Source of the DNA: Epiperipatus broadwayi | Taxonomy: Eukaryota > Onychophora > Udeonychophora > Euonychophora > Peripatidae | Direction of reading: 5' to 3' | DNA length: 64,000 nucleotides | Assembly (NCBI GenBank): GCA_028023455.1 | Contig: JAQFVV010000012.1 | Coordinates: 15,888,364-15,952,363 of the forward strand | In this document: piece by piece, positions 23,200 to 33,640 of the stretch | How positions within the stretch are numbered: position 1 is the stretch's first letter | Layout: each line of letters begins with the position of its first letter | Notes under the pieces: model-generated | Seen by the model: the letters and a program-made list of their open reading frames with translations, nothing else | The model's database searches: none | What the model was told of the DNA's origin: nothing | Position numbers and translations under genes: made by a program

Positions 23200-23925
23200 G
23201 TAAAAATAATATAGGCGCTATTGCACCTGAACGCAAAGCTATTTTATGCTTAAAACAAAATAAAATTAAACTATTCTGCGAGCACTTTCAAGAGACGTGC
23301 TCTCATTATCAAAGCTCCAAGTGAATTAATGATATGCAAAGTTTAAGATTAATTGCTCAATTTTCTTGAAATCGTGAAGCATGTGTCCTTGCGGTTGATG
23401 GCGTTGCAATCCATCGCTATGTAGCAGGCCTCCTTCACTTTTCTTTTCAAATTGTGCCTCTCTTTGCAGACCAGGCTGACATCTTGAGGTTCACACGGGG
23501 GTCCGGTTATTTTTTGATGCATTGCAAAACAGCAACATAAATACGCATATATTAAAGCTCAATCAGATCCATCACGTTATTCAATTTGTGCAATGCATCA
23601 AAAAAATAACCGGACACCAGTGTGAACCTCAAGATGTTAGCCTGGTCTGCAAAGAGAGGCACGATTTGAAAATAAAAGTGAAGGAGGCCTGCTACATAGC
23701 GATGGATTGCAACGCCATCAATCGCAAGGACACATGCTTAACAATTTCAAGAAAATGGAGCAATTAATCTTAAACTTTGCATAATTTGCATATCATTAAT
23801 TCACTTGGAGCTTTGATAATGAGAGCATGTCTCTTGAAAGCGCTCGCAGAATAGTTTAATTTTATTTTGTTTTAAGCATAAAATAGCTTTATGTTCAGGT
23901 GCAATAGCGGCTATATTATTTTTAC
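23200..23925. repeat. Palindrome of a second Penelope-like 3' end (arms about 330 bp)
   Basis: The left arm 23200-23526 and right arm 23589-23925 are reverse complements around a 62-bp apex, with few differences (for example CACGGGGGTCC against GACACCAGTGTG). Both arms encode the same peptide outward from the apex, on the minus strand at left and the plus strand at right. It has the same design as the palindrome at 4041-5113 but comes from an unrelated or strongly diverged element. Confidence 0.85.
23522..23767 (+). pseudogene. GIY-YIG-type C-terminal fragment of a Penelope-like element
   Basis: The part in the right arm, from about residue 27, contains VSLVCKERHDLKIKVKEACY and then NAINRK. 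It resembles the end of the Penelope endonuclease, where a basic segment precedes K-E-A with the conserved Glu (residue 55 here) and an I-N-R box. The GIY and YIG halves are not present; the frame runs into the palindrome apex instead. There is no ATG at the listed start (TTG), and residues 1-26 are apex sequence. The left arm encodes an almost identical peptide on the minus strand, so both copies were coding when they formed. Assignment is by motif only. Confidence 0.5.
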
Positions 23926-24244
23926 AATTACATCCATGTAACAATTTAATATATTACTGTGTAGGTGTGTTTATCCCATAATAACCAAAATATTATTTAA
24001 AAACAAAATAATACAAAAAAAATATCTTTTACATTTTAACAAACATTTCATAATTTTAGATTAGTATACAATAATAGTTTTAACATACATAAAATTATTA
24101 CTCAAGGTTATAACTATTCTTATTGAAGAAAATTTTGGTTTCAATCAATTATGGTTGTTTTAAAGTTCTAAGAAAAAAAATAGAAAACTTCATCTCTAAA
24201 TGTTACAAATAGTCTTTGAGATCATAAAAAGAAAATAGATAATG

Positions 24245-24440
24245 AAAATTCATATTACCAGTCCCACGGGTTCAAACTTAGCTTGTTTAATGTTCATACC
24301 TTTGCAGCAATCACAGTTTCTTTTTCTGGAGGCTTGTAATTATTTAACGGTGATGATGATATTATTTGCCACTGCAACTCTTCATCCCTTCCTTGTTAAG
24401 CATAATTCTTCCATTAGAGTATATCAGTGTTTTCTCATTT
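24245..24440 (-). mobile_element. SINE-like fragment with a B-box-like sequence
   Basis: The minus strand carries ATATCATCATCACCGTTA and, toward 24265, AAGTTTGAACCCGTGGGACT, close to a Pol III B box. The segment at 25595-25700 (minus) has the same two landmarks in similar order. The two are probably diverged members of one tRNA-derived SINE family. An apparent peptide here ending at AAAG|GTATGA is not treated as an exon, because no acceptor precedes it. Confidence 0.35.
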
Positions 24441-24932
24441 GCAATTTTTCCTTACTGGGTTTAAATTCACTCACTGGTCTAATTGTACTAGATGATTTAA
24501 TTTATACTAGATGATTTAATACTTATCAATCGATTAATCATTTTCGTTCAGCTTTCAAATGCAGGTGAATGTTTCTTTTGCTTAAAATATCAAATTTTTC
24601 TTTTCAATCAGTCATCAGGTGTATAATATTTTAATTTCAGACATCTTTTTTTTTTCTATATGATATGCTGGTTGATGATGAGTCAGGTAATCAGACGAGA
24701 AAAAAAAAATATTTTTTTCTAGCCCGACATCCTTATATTTTCACTCTTCAAAAAACTTTATATTAAAAAAAAATGATTTTTTAAATTGATATCTAGCCAT
24801 ATTAAATGCTTGTGTTCCTTAGTTTCAATATTTTTAAAAATCTCTTTTTTGATTTTTCCCAGACAAGTTTTTATACTTTATTTTTTTTAGTTAGAGTGAT
24901 AGTAACAAACAATATAAGAAACTTGTACTTAC

Positions 24933-25068
24933 ATGATTTTTGGAAAGCTTAATTTGTTTTTCAAGTAAAATTATCCCAAGCATTTCTTGTCTCACTTGGC
25001 TGTTAAAAATCGCACTACTATAATATTCAATCTCTTCTCTTTGAAGATTTCTAGCTGGATTTCTGAGT
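24933..25068 (-). CDS. Unidentified internal coding exon
   Basis: On the minus strand a pyrimidine-rich tract ending TTTCTCAAG precedes an open segment of 136 bp, which ends AATCAT|GTAAGT, a consensus donor. The exon is one base plus 45 complete codons with no stop, so it enters in one phase and leaves at a codon boundary. The peptide begins LRNPARNLQREEIEYYSSAI and ends LLEKQIKLSKNH. It is charged and probably helical, with normal amino-acid balance unlike the Ile/Asn/Lys-rich noise frames around it. I do not recognise the family. No neighbouring exon is evident within several kb on either side, so the introns must be long, or this is an isolated retained exon. Confidence 0.5.
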
Positions 25069-26769
25069 CTTGAGAAATACAGATACAAACAAGAAACCTT
25101 TATAGCAAAACTTTTGAGTAAAAAAAAATAATAATCTAACAGAATTGTTTTTCTTTAACATTTTTAATATGTGTAAATGTAATTTATTTGTGCAATGTAC
25201 ACACACACTCTATCATTTATAAAACTGGTCTATACAATAATCTAAATGCTTTCTAGAAATTATAATTTTAATATTTAAAATCAAATTCTTAACTTTCAAA
25301 CCCCAAACTATAATCATTTTGAAATCATAATATTACAATCATAGAAAAACAAAAATAGACAGATAAAATAATATATTAGAATTTAGCAAATGTAGGTTAG
25401 CTTTGAAGAGAGTTTAATATTTGAAATATACAACGATAATTAAATAGCTCACACACACACTGCTTATATATGTGGTATTACTTTATTTGTTAAAAAAAAT
25501 TAAATATTGAATAATTAACCGTGTGTACTACTCTTTTTGAGTTTTTTTTTATCAACACACAAACAAATAAAGAACATAACTGTTGCCCCACACTCTTTTT
25601 TAGAACTGGATCTTGTAGGGTTTAAACTTGGGTGCCCTACAGCTTCCCTTACTATATAAAAATGTGATGATGATTTTTGTTCCACATTTTCTTTCATGCA
25701 CATAACTACAAATTTAGCTAATGACTAAATTGTAATGGCACAATATATATATATTTTATTTTAAGTAATAAACTTTATTAAACAAACATTTAAATATATA
25801 CAGGAAATATCTACAAATTGTTTTGATTCACTTTATCCTTTACACCAAATTTACCAATCCTGTCCACAAAGCAACACAATGCAAATCTATAAGACTCTCA
25901 TTGTTGAAATGTTAATATCATTTTGTTATTAAATCCTAGAGGTAGGCCTTACAAATTGTATTCCTAGTTTAAAACATGGAATATTTCTTCTCTCTTGAGA
26001 GATCCTTTATTTTACCACTCTACATACTTTTACTGTCTTATTTCTCCTTGTGTGTGTACTTTTACTCCCACATTTCACAAACAGTTATTGCAGTCCCTCC
26101 CCTTACTATTTTCATAAAATATATATATAAAATATGAAAGTAAATTTCATTTATTTCTTATAAATAACTAAATTTAATTAAAGGTTAAATATATATTTTT
26201 TTCATATCTTTTTTCAAATACATGTATGATCTTTCATTTTTTAAACATGTGCGCAGTAAATTAAAAAAAAAAACAACAATATCAAGAGCTACTTCTAACA
26301 AGCAGTTCTGTTTGAATGCATGTCATATTTTTATTTTTTTTGTTTTTCAAAAATTGTAAATTTCATTTAAAATTATTTTTAGAATATAAAGCCACAATTC
26401 TACTAGGTATAATAGAATTCATGAAGTACACTCTGCAGCTGGCCATTTATTTATAAAAAAATGAATCATCCTTTCAAGAAATGTTGAAAAGATAAAAATA
26501 AATCCATTTTTATAACAGTAAAGAAAAATACAATAAGTTTTATTATGATTTTTTTGAAGGGAGTATTATATACTTACACTAATAAATATGTATTATGTTA
26601 CATTCTGTTTTCTTTACATTATTTTTGTTTATAATCTTAATTTTTTGTTTTATACTTTTTAAATTAAATTGTATTGTAGATATGTGTACATATATATTAA
26701 AAAATGTCTGTGTTCTATTATCATTTTCAAAGATTATTGATTCACTGTAAGATAAAGATCAAATTTAAT
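25069..26769. other. Intron-like or intergenic AT-rich DNA
   Basis: A second SINE-like patch lies at 25595-25700 (minus strand AAGTTTAAACCCTACAAGAT plus an ATCATCATCACA landmark). Otherwise only AT-rich DNA and a short CA microsatellite (25450-25461) are visible. Confidence 0.45.
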
Positions 26770-27720
26770 CCAGTTTCTTCAATTTCTCATTTCTTTTTTC
26801 AATACCACACCAGTAAACTTTTTTATTTCACTCATCCATCTCATATATGATCTCTTTCTAGGTCTTTTACAACTCTTTGTATCCAATTTAAGACTTACAA
26901 CTGTCCATCTATTATATCTTTTAGCAATGTGTCCAGCCTAGCTCCATTTCTGTCTCATACTTTTATTTGAAAACTATTATAACAATGTTCTGAAGCTCTG
27001 AAGCATTTTCAAAAACATTTGTGTTATCTGCATAGTTTAGATGATTTAAATAACCTCCACTTACTTTTACAACCTTAGGTTTCCATTTTAATTCACAAAA
27101 TATTTTTTATGAAAATGCAAAAGATTTTGGAGATATAGAATCACCTTATTATACACACTTCTCGGTGTTAATCTTCTTACTATCATCATGTAGTCTAACA
27201 ATCGCTTTTGCATTTTGATAAATATTCTTCAGAATAGACAATATTCCAGATCTATATCTTGTTGATCCAATGCTTTAATCACTGAAAAATGCTTATAGAA
27301 TCAAATTCCTTTTTATAAACTATACATCCAAAGTATAATGACAATACATATTCATTTGTACTTTCTGTAAAGTCTCTCAATACTTGAATATGATCCACTA
27401 TACTAAAACCATTTTTAAATTCAGCTTGTTCTGTTGGTCATTTAAAATCCAAAGTTCACTGTAAACAAATTGTAATTATCTTGGTAAAAATTTTGTAGAG
27501 AATTGATAGGTCTATAATATCTAATATTTTCTTTATTACCTTTCTTAAATATCAATACTACTAGTGCATTCTTTTAATCATCTGGTAAATCTCTATCATT
27601 TAGGTACTTGGTATATAACTTTGCCAACATTTTTTTTATTTTTATATCTGCTTCTTTTAAGATATCGATTATAATTCCATTATTTTCTGGAACTTTTCTT
27701 TATAGATTCATTTGCATGTC
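26770..27720 (-). pseudogene. LINE reverse transcriptase fragment (APE-type non-LTR retrotransposon)
   Basis: Minus-strand reading with many stops and frameshifts gives the RT order of APE-type LINEs. A LxxLPDDxKNALVVLIFKKG segment (complement of about 27529-27600) is followed by NIRYYRPI (about 27495-27530), then a piece resembling the YxKxFDSI motif (about 27290-27340). Near 26800-26930 is the C-terminal segment, with ARLDTLLK and KDLERD boxes resembling the linker after the RT in these LINEs. The catalytic YADD could not be read cleanly. With 29176-29770 and 32985-33640 the pieces lie in the order expected for one minus-strand element split by later insertions. Confidence 0.65.
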
Positions 27721-27764
27721 TTACTTTTTATAATTAAAATACTGGGCAATTTAGAAAATTTAGT

Positions 27765-28350
27765 ATTAACCCCCCTCCCCTCTTCCCCCCTCCCCCCCCC
27801 CCCCCACCCACCCCCTCTCCCCTCCTTCCTTTTTCCTTCCCTTAAATTTATAACTTTTTATATATTTTTTTTAATTTTTTTTAATTTTTTTCACTTTTTT
27901 TTTTTTTTTTAATTTAATATAAAAAAAAAATAATAAAAACCCATATAAAAAAAAACAAAAAAATTACTTTTTTTTTATTTTTTTTTTCTCTTCCTTCAAA
28001 CAAAAAAACCTTTTTGATAGAAGAGAAAAAAAAAACAACAACATCCCAAAAAAAAAAAAAAAAAAAACCGATTATATTTTTTTTTTAATATTTTATTAAT
28101 AATTATAAAATATAATTTATATAAATAAAAAATATTTTTTAAAGAGAATAATAAAAAACAAAATTATTTTCTAAAAATATTGAAGATTTTAGTACAAATA
28201 TTGAAGTTGTAATTTTTATTTTTTTATCCCACCAAAAAATTATTTTTTTAAGAGTTAAATTTAATATTAAGGGAATATTTTTAACAAAGGCTTTTTTTCA
28301 TTGGGTGCCAATAAAAAATTTTATTTTTTTAACACCCAAAGAAAAAAAAG
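27765..28350. repeat. Low-complexity block: C-rich then A/T homopolymer runs
   Basis: A CT/C-rich tract (27770-27840, including about 13 consecutive C) leads into some 500 bp of poly-T and poly-A runs. The proline-rich frame across it is a composition artefact. It lies inside the broken LINE, next to the satellite block, and is a plausible place for polymerase slippage or assembly error. Confidence 0.8.
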
Positions 28351-28377
28351 GGTTTAAGGGTTAAGTAATATTTACTA

Positions 28378-29175
28378 AGGCTGTAACCTCAGGAATATAC
28401 ATATATTCCTGAGGTTACAGCCTTAATAAATATTACTTAATATAATAATGTGCATTTAAAATAAATTTATAATTACAACTTTAAATTATCGTAATAGATT
28501 TCTTACTATAAGATCTTTCCATTGACTCGTATATTGAAAGATTTCGCGAGTAATAATATATAATAAGAATTGTAGACTTAATCAGTGAAGTATTGAATAG
28601 CTTCACGCTCTTAGATTTAACCACTTCAGCTTCACCTATTCATATATAAAAGTAGGTTGAAGTAAAGAAGATTCCCCTCTTTTCTTCCAAGACATAAGCT
28701 TGTGGTTAAGACCTGTAGAGGTTCCTACCTTTGCATTTTTCAGACGTATATTCCTGAGGTTACAGCCTTTGTAAATATTACTTAATATAATAATGTGTGT
28801 TTAAAATAAAATTATAATTACAACTTTAAATTATCGTAATAGATTTCTTACTATAAGATTTTCCATTCACTCATTGTATATCGAAAGATTTCGCGAGTAA
28901 TAATGTATAATAAGAATTGTGGACTTAATCAGTGAAGTATTGAATAGCTTCACGCTCTTAGATCTAACCGCTTCAGCTTCACCTATTCATATATAAAAGT
29001 AGGTTGAAGTAAAGAAGGGTTTGTCTCTTTTCTACCAAATCCGTAAGCTTGTGGTTAAGACCTATAGAGGTCCCTACCTTCGCATTTTTCAGATGTATAT
29101 TCCTGAGGTTGCAGTCTTAGTAAATATTACTTAATATAATAATGTGTGTTTAAAATAAATTTATAATTACAAAAT
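28378..29175. repeat. Second satellite block: inverted head plus two units and a partial
   Basis: An almost perfect palindrome (28363-28441, GGCTGTAACCTCAGGAATAT mirrored) opens the block. Units start at 28454, 28800 and 29149 (spacing 346 and 349 bp), the last cut after about 25 bp. The units are diverged from the 2.1-3.9 kb array but keep the hairpins. The block interrupts the LINE between its RT and linker parts. Confidence 0.9.
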
Positions 29176-29770
29176 ATAGTATTGTAGAAGATATGTTGTT
29201 TTCTTGTTTTTTATTGCTATATAATTCTTATAGAATTCTTCCACACATTTCATGATAAGTCTTTTTTGTAATAGTTCTTTCTTTTTATTGCAGATATAAG
29301 TTTTCTACCAATACCAAGATATTGTTTTATACTTTTGAGACTTATTCTCTTCTGTAACTTTCCTTACTAATTCGTACCCTTTTGCATACCCTTTTACAAA
29401 CTCTAAATCAGCGGTTCTCAACCTGTGGGTCACGACCCCTTTGAGGGTCAAACAACCCTTTCATAGGGGTCACCTAGACCATTGGAAAACATTTTCAATT
29501 CATAACAGTAGCAAAATTAAAGGTTGGGAGTCACCACAACATAAGGAATTGTATTAAAGGGTTGCAATATTAGGAAGATTGAGAGCCATTGCTCTAGATA
29601 GTCAATTCTTCTTAAGGGTTTATTTTTATGTATTTTCATTTTCCTTCTTTATCTTGTCTCATAAAAAATTGTTGGAAAATTGCTGCTTTTTAGGACTGAA
29701 GCAGTCAATCTTAGCTTAAGATTGAACTTCATGGGTCTATCTACTAATCTATGTTTAAACTCTATATCAC
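29176..29770 (-). pseudogene. LINE linker between endonuclease and RT
   Basis: On the minus strand the segments on both sides of the SPIN-like insertion read as one basic, charged polypeptide (HRLVDRPMKFNLK near 29740; EFVKGYAKGYELVRKVTEEN near 29340-29400; RLIMKCVEEFYKNYIAIKNK near 29210-29270). This is the usual character of the region between APE endonuclease and RT in such LINEs. It joins the endonuclease part at 32985-33640 and RT part at 26770-27720 in order and strand. No conserved catalytic motif is expected here. Confidence 0.5.
29401..29599. mobile_element. SPIN-like hAT element (183 bp) with 8-bp target duplication
   Basis: The element 29409-29591 begins CAGCGGTTCTCAACCTGTGG and ends AGATTGAGAGCCATTG. 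It contains GTCACGACCCCTTTGAGGGT, ATAGGGGTCACCTAGACCAT and AGGTTGGGAGTCACCACAAC, the arrangement of non-autonomous SPIN elements, a hAT family I recognise. It is bracketed by CTCTAAAT (29401-29408) and CTCTAGAT (29592-29599), one mismatch from a perfect nTCTAGAn-type hAT duplication. It has no coding capacity and sits inside the LINE linker. Confidence 0.9.
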
Positions 29771-29805
29771 ATCCCACTCCTTTTGTCGTGTGTATATATA
29801 TATTA

Positions 29806-29943
29806 TGTATATATTTGAGATGCGCACCTAAGTTATAAAATTTTAATGTTTCAATAACATTTTTTGAAAATTATTATTCTTTTTTATTAATTATTAGTTC
29901 TTTTTTATTAAAGTACATAGGTGCGGCTCAAATATATATATAT
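29806..29943. mobile_element. Short MITE-like hairpin element
   Basis: TATATATTTGAGATGCGCAC at about 29808-29828 is mirrored by GGTGCGGCTCAAATATATA at about 29920-29938. The central 80 bp is T-rich. The size and inverted ends suit a MITE; a TA-type duplication cannot be separated from the flanking TA repeats. Confidence 0.5.
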
Positions 29944-31584
29944 AGGAGCAAACATACTAACAAAATATTGATTTTTTTAAAATATATTTTATTATACGTT
30001 ATTTTAGAACTTTTTCTTTTTAAGTTGTTTTTCCTATTAAAATGTATATTTTATAAAATCCAAGATGGAAGATGCAACCGTTAATTGTCCAAAAATAATT
30101 AAAGGGTTGGAAACACTATTGTTTTAATCTGGGAAAGGTATTTTAATTAAAGTTTTTACTTAAAATAAAATGGGGATTAAGATTAAAGATTTTCTTTTGT
30201 TATAAACATTTTTGTCAAATCTATTTCTAATCTGGAAATAGATTTGAATTTATTTTGGACATTATCTAACGTTGCATCTTCAAAAACAATTGATAAAGAA
30301 AAGGTAAGAATTTTTAAGATCAGAGATTAGTTTTTGAGCTAAAACTAAGTAATTAAAAGCATTCTTCAAATACCTGGGCAGGAGTATAAAATGGCCAGAT
30401 TTTAATCACCAAGGGATAGCTACTATTGAGAGAAGTGTGGTGTCATCAATACTCCATGCAACTTTGAAATATAATATAATGATAGAATAGATACCAATCA
30501 TCTTTTGGACCATGATAGAGTAGATACCAATCATCTTTCGGAACCTTTTGGGTCTTTTTCCCACTAATGTTCCATCTAACTGCTGCCCTGAATGGAAGTA
30601 AAAACCCAATGGAGGACTTTAGAATGTTGAATAGAAACTTGCTTGCCACATAAGAACTCACATGATCCATTAAATGCCGTATTTTGAAAAATGGACTCTT
30701 AAATGGTGCAAGGTAAATTATTTCAAACCGCCACCATTGAAACTATATCTAGCTTGCCTAATTAGTCTCAAACTCTATTATCAATTTCTCCTAATATATA
30801 AATTAACTTTGTAACTTTTCTAATATGTAAATTGCTCTTAAATAATTTCTATAAATCTAATTTTCTCTCATATGCTCTAATGTTCTTTAATAACTTTGGT
30901 GCGGTCATTTATTTATAGTTATTTATTACTTGATTTTATATGTATGCTTTTATTATTAATGTGCCAATCTCAAGCAAACTGACAAGCTTAATTTCTAAAA
31001 ATCTTTTCTTTCTTTTTTAACTAAACCTCCTGAATTAAGATTAATAACATCCCCTTAAAACAATGCATTATTAATTAATATGTTCACCAGATTGTTTTCA
31101 CAAGTTAAGATCTTATTTTGTGTTTTAGTATCAAATTTATTTGTTTAAATCTGGATTCTACCCGGGGAATCCAGAACTTAGGCTAATTAATGCTCTGAAA
31201 GCTTATTTCTTTTATAAATATTATTCAATTCTAAAAAGGTGACTTATTATTTGTTTTCTATATAACTGTTAGTTTTACTTTATTTTCATACTCTTAAAAT
31301 ATCATAAGCTTAAATATTCCAGTTATTATAAAATCAACGAAGGTGGGATTGATTTATTTTAAATAGTAAAAAAGGAGGGGGTCAAATCTAAACGTATATT
31401 TTAGTAAATGAAATTAAATCTCTATATATATTATAGCAATATCGCGTATTATTTGTATAAATTATGGTATTCAAACAAGGATCATTTATTTTTAAAGCAG
31501 TAAATCATAGTCAATGTCGTTAGTGATATTTATCCATACTGTGTTTCTGACATTTGGCCTTATCTTCATGATTATATATATGTG
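29944..31584. other. AT-rich DNA without a recognised gene
   Basis: A less AT-rich patch at 30390-30720 has overlapping minus-strand frames containing a duplicated KDDWYL-like segment (a 38-bp tandem repeat near 30485-30540). I recognise no family. Nothing else stands out. Confidence 0.45.
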
Positions 31585-31935
31585 CTTCTTAATCTGGGGG
31601 TTGTGACAAGTGCGAACCCATAGATTTCTTCTCAAGCCTTTTCCTCAGGATAGTTGACCTTCCCAAGACCATTTATTTCATATAAAAAGGCCTCTGGCAG
31701 TGATTCCCATAAGTCTGACACACACTATGCCTATCCACTTTCTTCATATGAAAGGCCTGCATGTTGGTGACGTCCATGGCATGCCTTATCTAATTTTCTC
31801 TAAGCAATGCCCAAGAAGGGGGTCTTAGACTTCATCTTTTGTCCAGAAGCACGATTTTTCCTGTTATTTCTCCGGTATGAAACTTCTTCGTATTTTGCTT
31901 CATGACCCAGTTTTAGTGCTGTAGTAATATTAAAA
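31585..31935. other. GC-richer island of unknown origin
   Basis: Base composition rises clearly above the surroundings. The segment starts GTGCTTCTTAATCTGGGGGT, which resembles a hAT-type terminal sequence, and minus-strand translation gives broken peptides (for example MPWTSPTCRPFI). It is probably a decayed transposon; I cannot name the family and no intact frame exists. Confidence 0.35.
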
Positions 31936-32639
31936 TTGCACTCTGCTCAAAATATATATATGCCAAATATTTCTAGCTAGATTAATTACTAATATTATTT
32001 TAGTTTTATTATACAATCCCATTGTTGTAATTTGTTATTTATCTATTTAAGAGTATTTGCCTTGGGGAAAATAAAGCATTCGTCTTCGCAGCGCTAATTA
32101 AAAGAATTTTCATTAAGTATTTTATCATATAATCAAATATGTTTTCAAATGTATTTTATTTATTTTCACGACTGTAGTGGTGTGAAAATTATTTATATTA
32201 TATCTGTAATGAATCTCGGAATGCTCCCTGAAATAATGTAGTCATCATGTTTCACAACCGTAACCCAAAGCGTTAATAGCAATTTTATGGAAATTCTAAT
32301 AATCGATTGGCATCTTAATATTGGACCCACCAAAGATGTGTGTTTATTTATAATATATTATTTAGTTAATAAAAGAGCATATGAGAAATAATAGCGTGAA
32401 TGACATTATGTAATTATATACCATTTGGTAGACCGCTTGCTCATTCATGCACATACTAATGTATGAAATTAATTTAGAAATGTATGTAAATAATTTGTCA
32501 TTATATTAAATTAATATTTATTGCTTAACTTGTTTGAGTAGTTCCAATTCCTTTTTCTCCACTTCCAAACGTACAGCTATGCGTGTATATATTTTAGTGA
32601 AGTCATAGTTAATAGATGTCTCATTGTCTTCTCTGCTCT

Positions 32640-32835
32640 GCTAGTGGGCCGGATTTAAAATAAATTCTTGTGTGCCATCATTGTTATGTTATCCATTAGG
32701 TGTTTGATCTGGGGCTTGGTGAATGGGTTCGAATCCAGGCTGGTCCCTGACCTAAATCTCGGGCTTGACTGGGTTTGAAGTACAATTTTTGAGTTCCAGC
32801 TTATGTTAGATGGATAAACATGTTTTGACCGGTAC
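32640..32835 (+). mobile_element. tRNA-derived SINE-like sequence
   Basis: A perfect B box GGTTCGAATCC (32726-32736) is followed by a GC-richer body (GGCTGGTCCCTGACCTAAAT). The end is GTTAGATGGATAAACATGTT, then TTGACCGGTACA. A similar 32-bp end occurs at 61829-61860, 53107-53138 and 48097-48127. No convincing A box could be placed. The shared end suggests a common 3' tail; the element class is inferred. Confidence 0.5.
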
Positions 32836-32984
32836 AGTACTAGCTATCTTTGTTAAAGTTACTTTTTTATCGATTTCATTCCAATCTGAACCTTATTTTC
32901 GAAATTTAAATTCATTGAACTATTTTTAAAAATTAGGAATATCAACTGTGAATACTGTTTTTTTAAACAATTTTGTCTCCCTGT

Positions 32985-33640
32985 CTCTATAGTTTTGCAT
33001 TAGCATGTATTTTACATCTTACTAATCGATGATCACTTCCTGTGTTGAATCTATTAACACCATTACAATCTTGAAATACATATTTTCTATTAATTAATAT
33101 ATAATCTAATTCTGCTGCATTTTCATTTGGATACTTCCATATCCATTTCTCTTTAATAATTTATTCAAAAAAAGAATTCATAATATACAAGTTTTCTTTT
33201 TCTGCACACTCCACAAGTTTGTATCTCTCATTTTTATCACCATAATCAAATTTACCCATAGCACTTTAATTTTTAATTGTTTACCATATCTTCCATATAA
33301 AAATTAAAATTATTCTACTTTTTCATCACAATGAGAATTTGTTAGGGCATAAATCTGAATTTGGTATCTTTCATTGAATAAGTAGTCTTATATGATAAAC
33401 CATCAATCTCCACAATGTTGTTATTGTACTTTTTATTTATAATGTATACCGCTCCACTTGTTCTTCTAATATCTGTGCCTTTGTTGTTAAATATATGTCA
33501 ATTTTTAAAATCAATTCTCTTCACCTTTTCATTTAACTTCACAAAGTCTAATAGTGTCCCGTCTAATAATATTAGACAGTTCTTCCAATTCGTAAAATCT
33601 TCTTTTACTTGGAAGTTATTGTAGTTATAAATAATTAGAT
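32985..33640 (-). pseudogene. LINE APE-type endonuclease fragment
   Basis: Minus-strand reading shows the endonuclease order of APE-type LINEs: RRTSGAVYIINKKYNNNIVE (about 33420-33475); GDKNERYKLVECAEKENLYI-type segment (about 33180-33250); WIWKYPNENAAELDYILINR (about 33090-33150) with the Asp of the DYIL box; and FNTGSDHR (about 33025-33050) with the catalytic SDH. Frameshifts and stops interrupt it. The domain nicks target DNA during insertion. Together with 29176-29770 and 26770-27720 it forms a minus-strand LINE broken by about 3.2 kb of later DNA. Confidence 0.7.

Noticed and set aside
24310-24410. Minus-strand open stretch ending AAAG|GTATGA with a plausible peptide
   Set aside because: No pyrimidine tract or acceptor precedes it, and it shares landmarks with another SINE-like patch at 25595-25700, so a repeat is more likely than an exon.
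27712-27912. 66-codon frame rich in proline then phenylalanine
   Set aside because: It translates a C/CT tract followed by poly-T; pure composition artefact.
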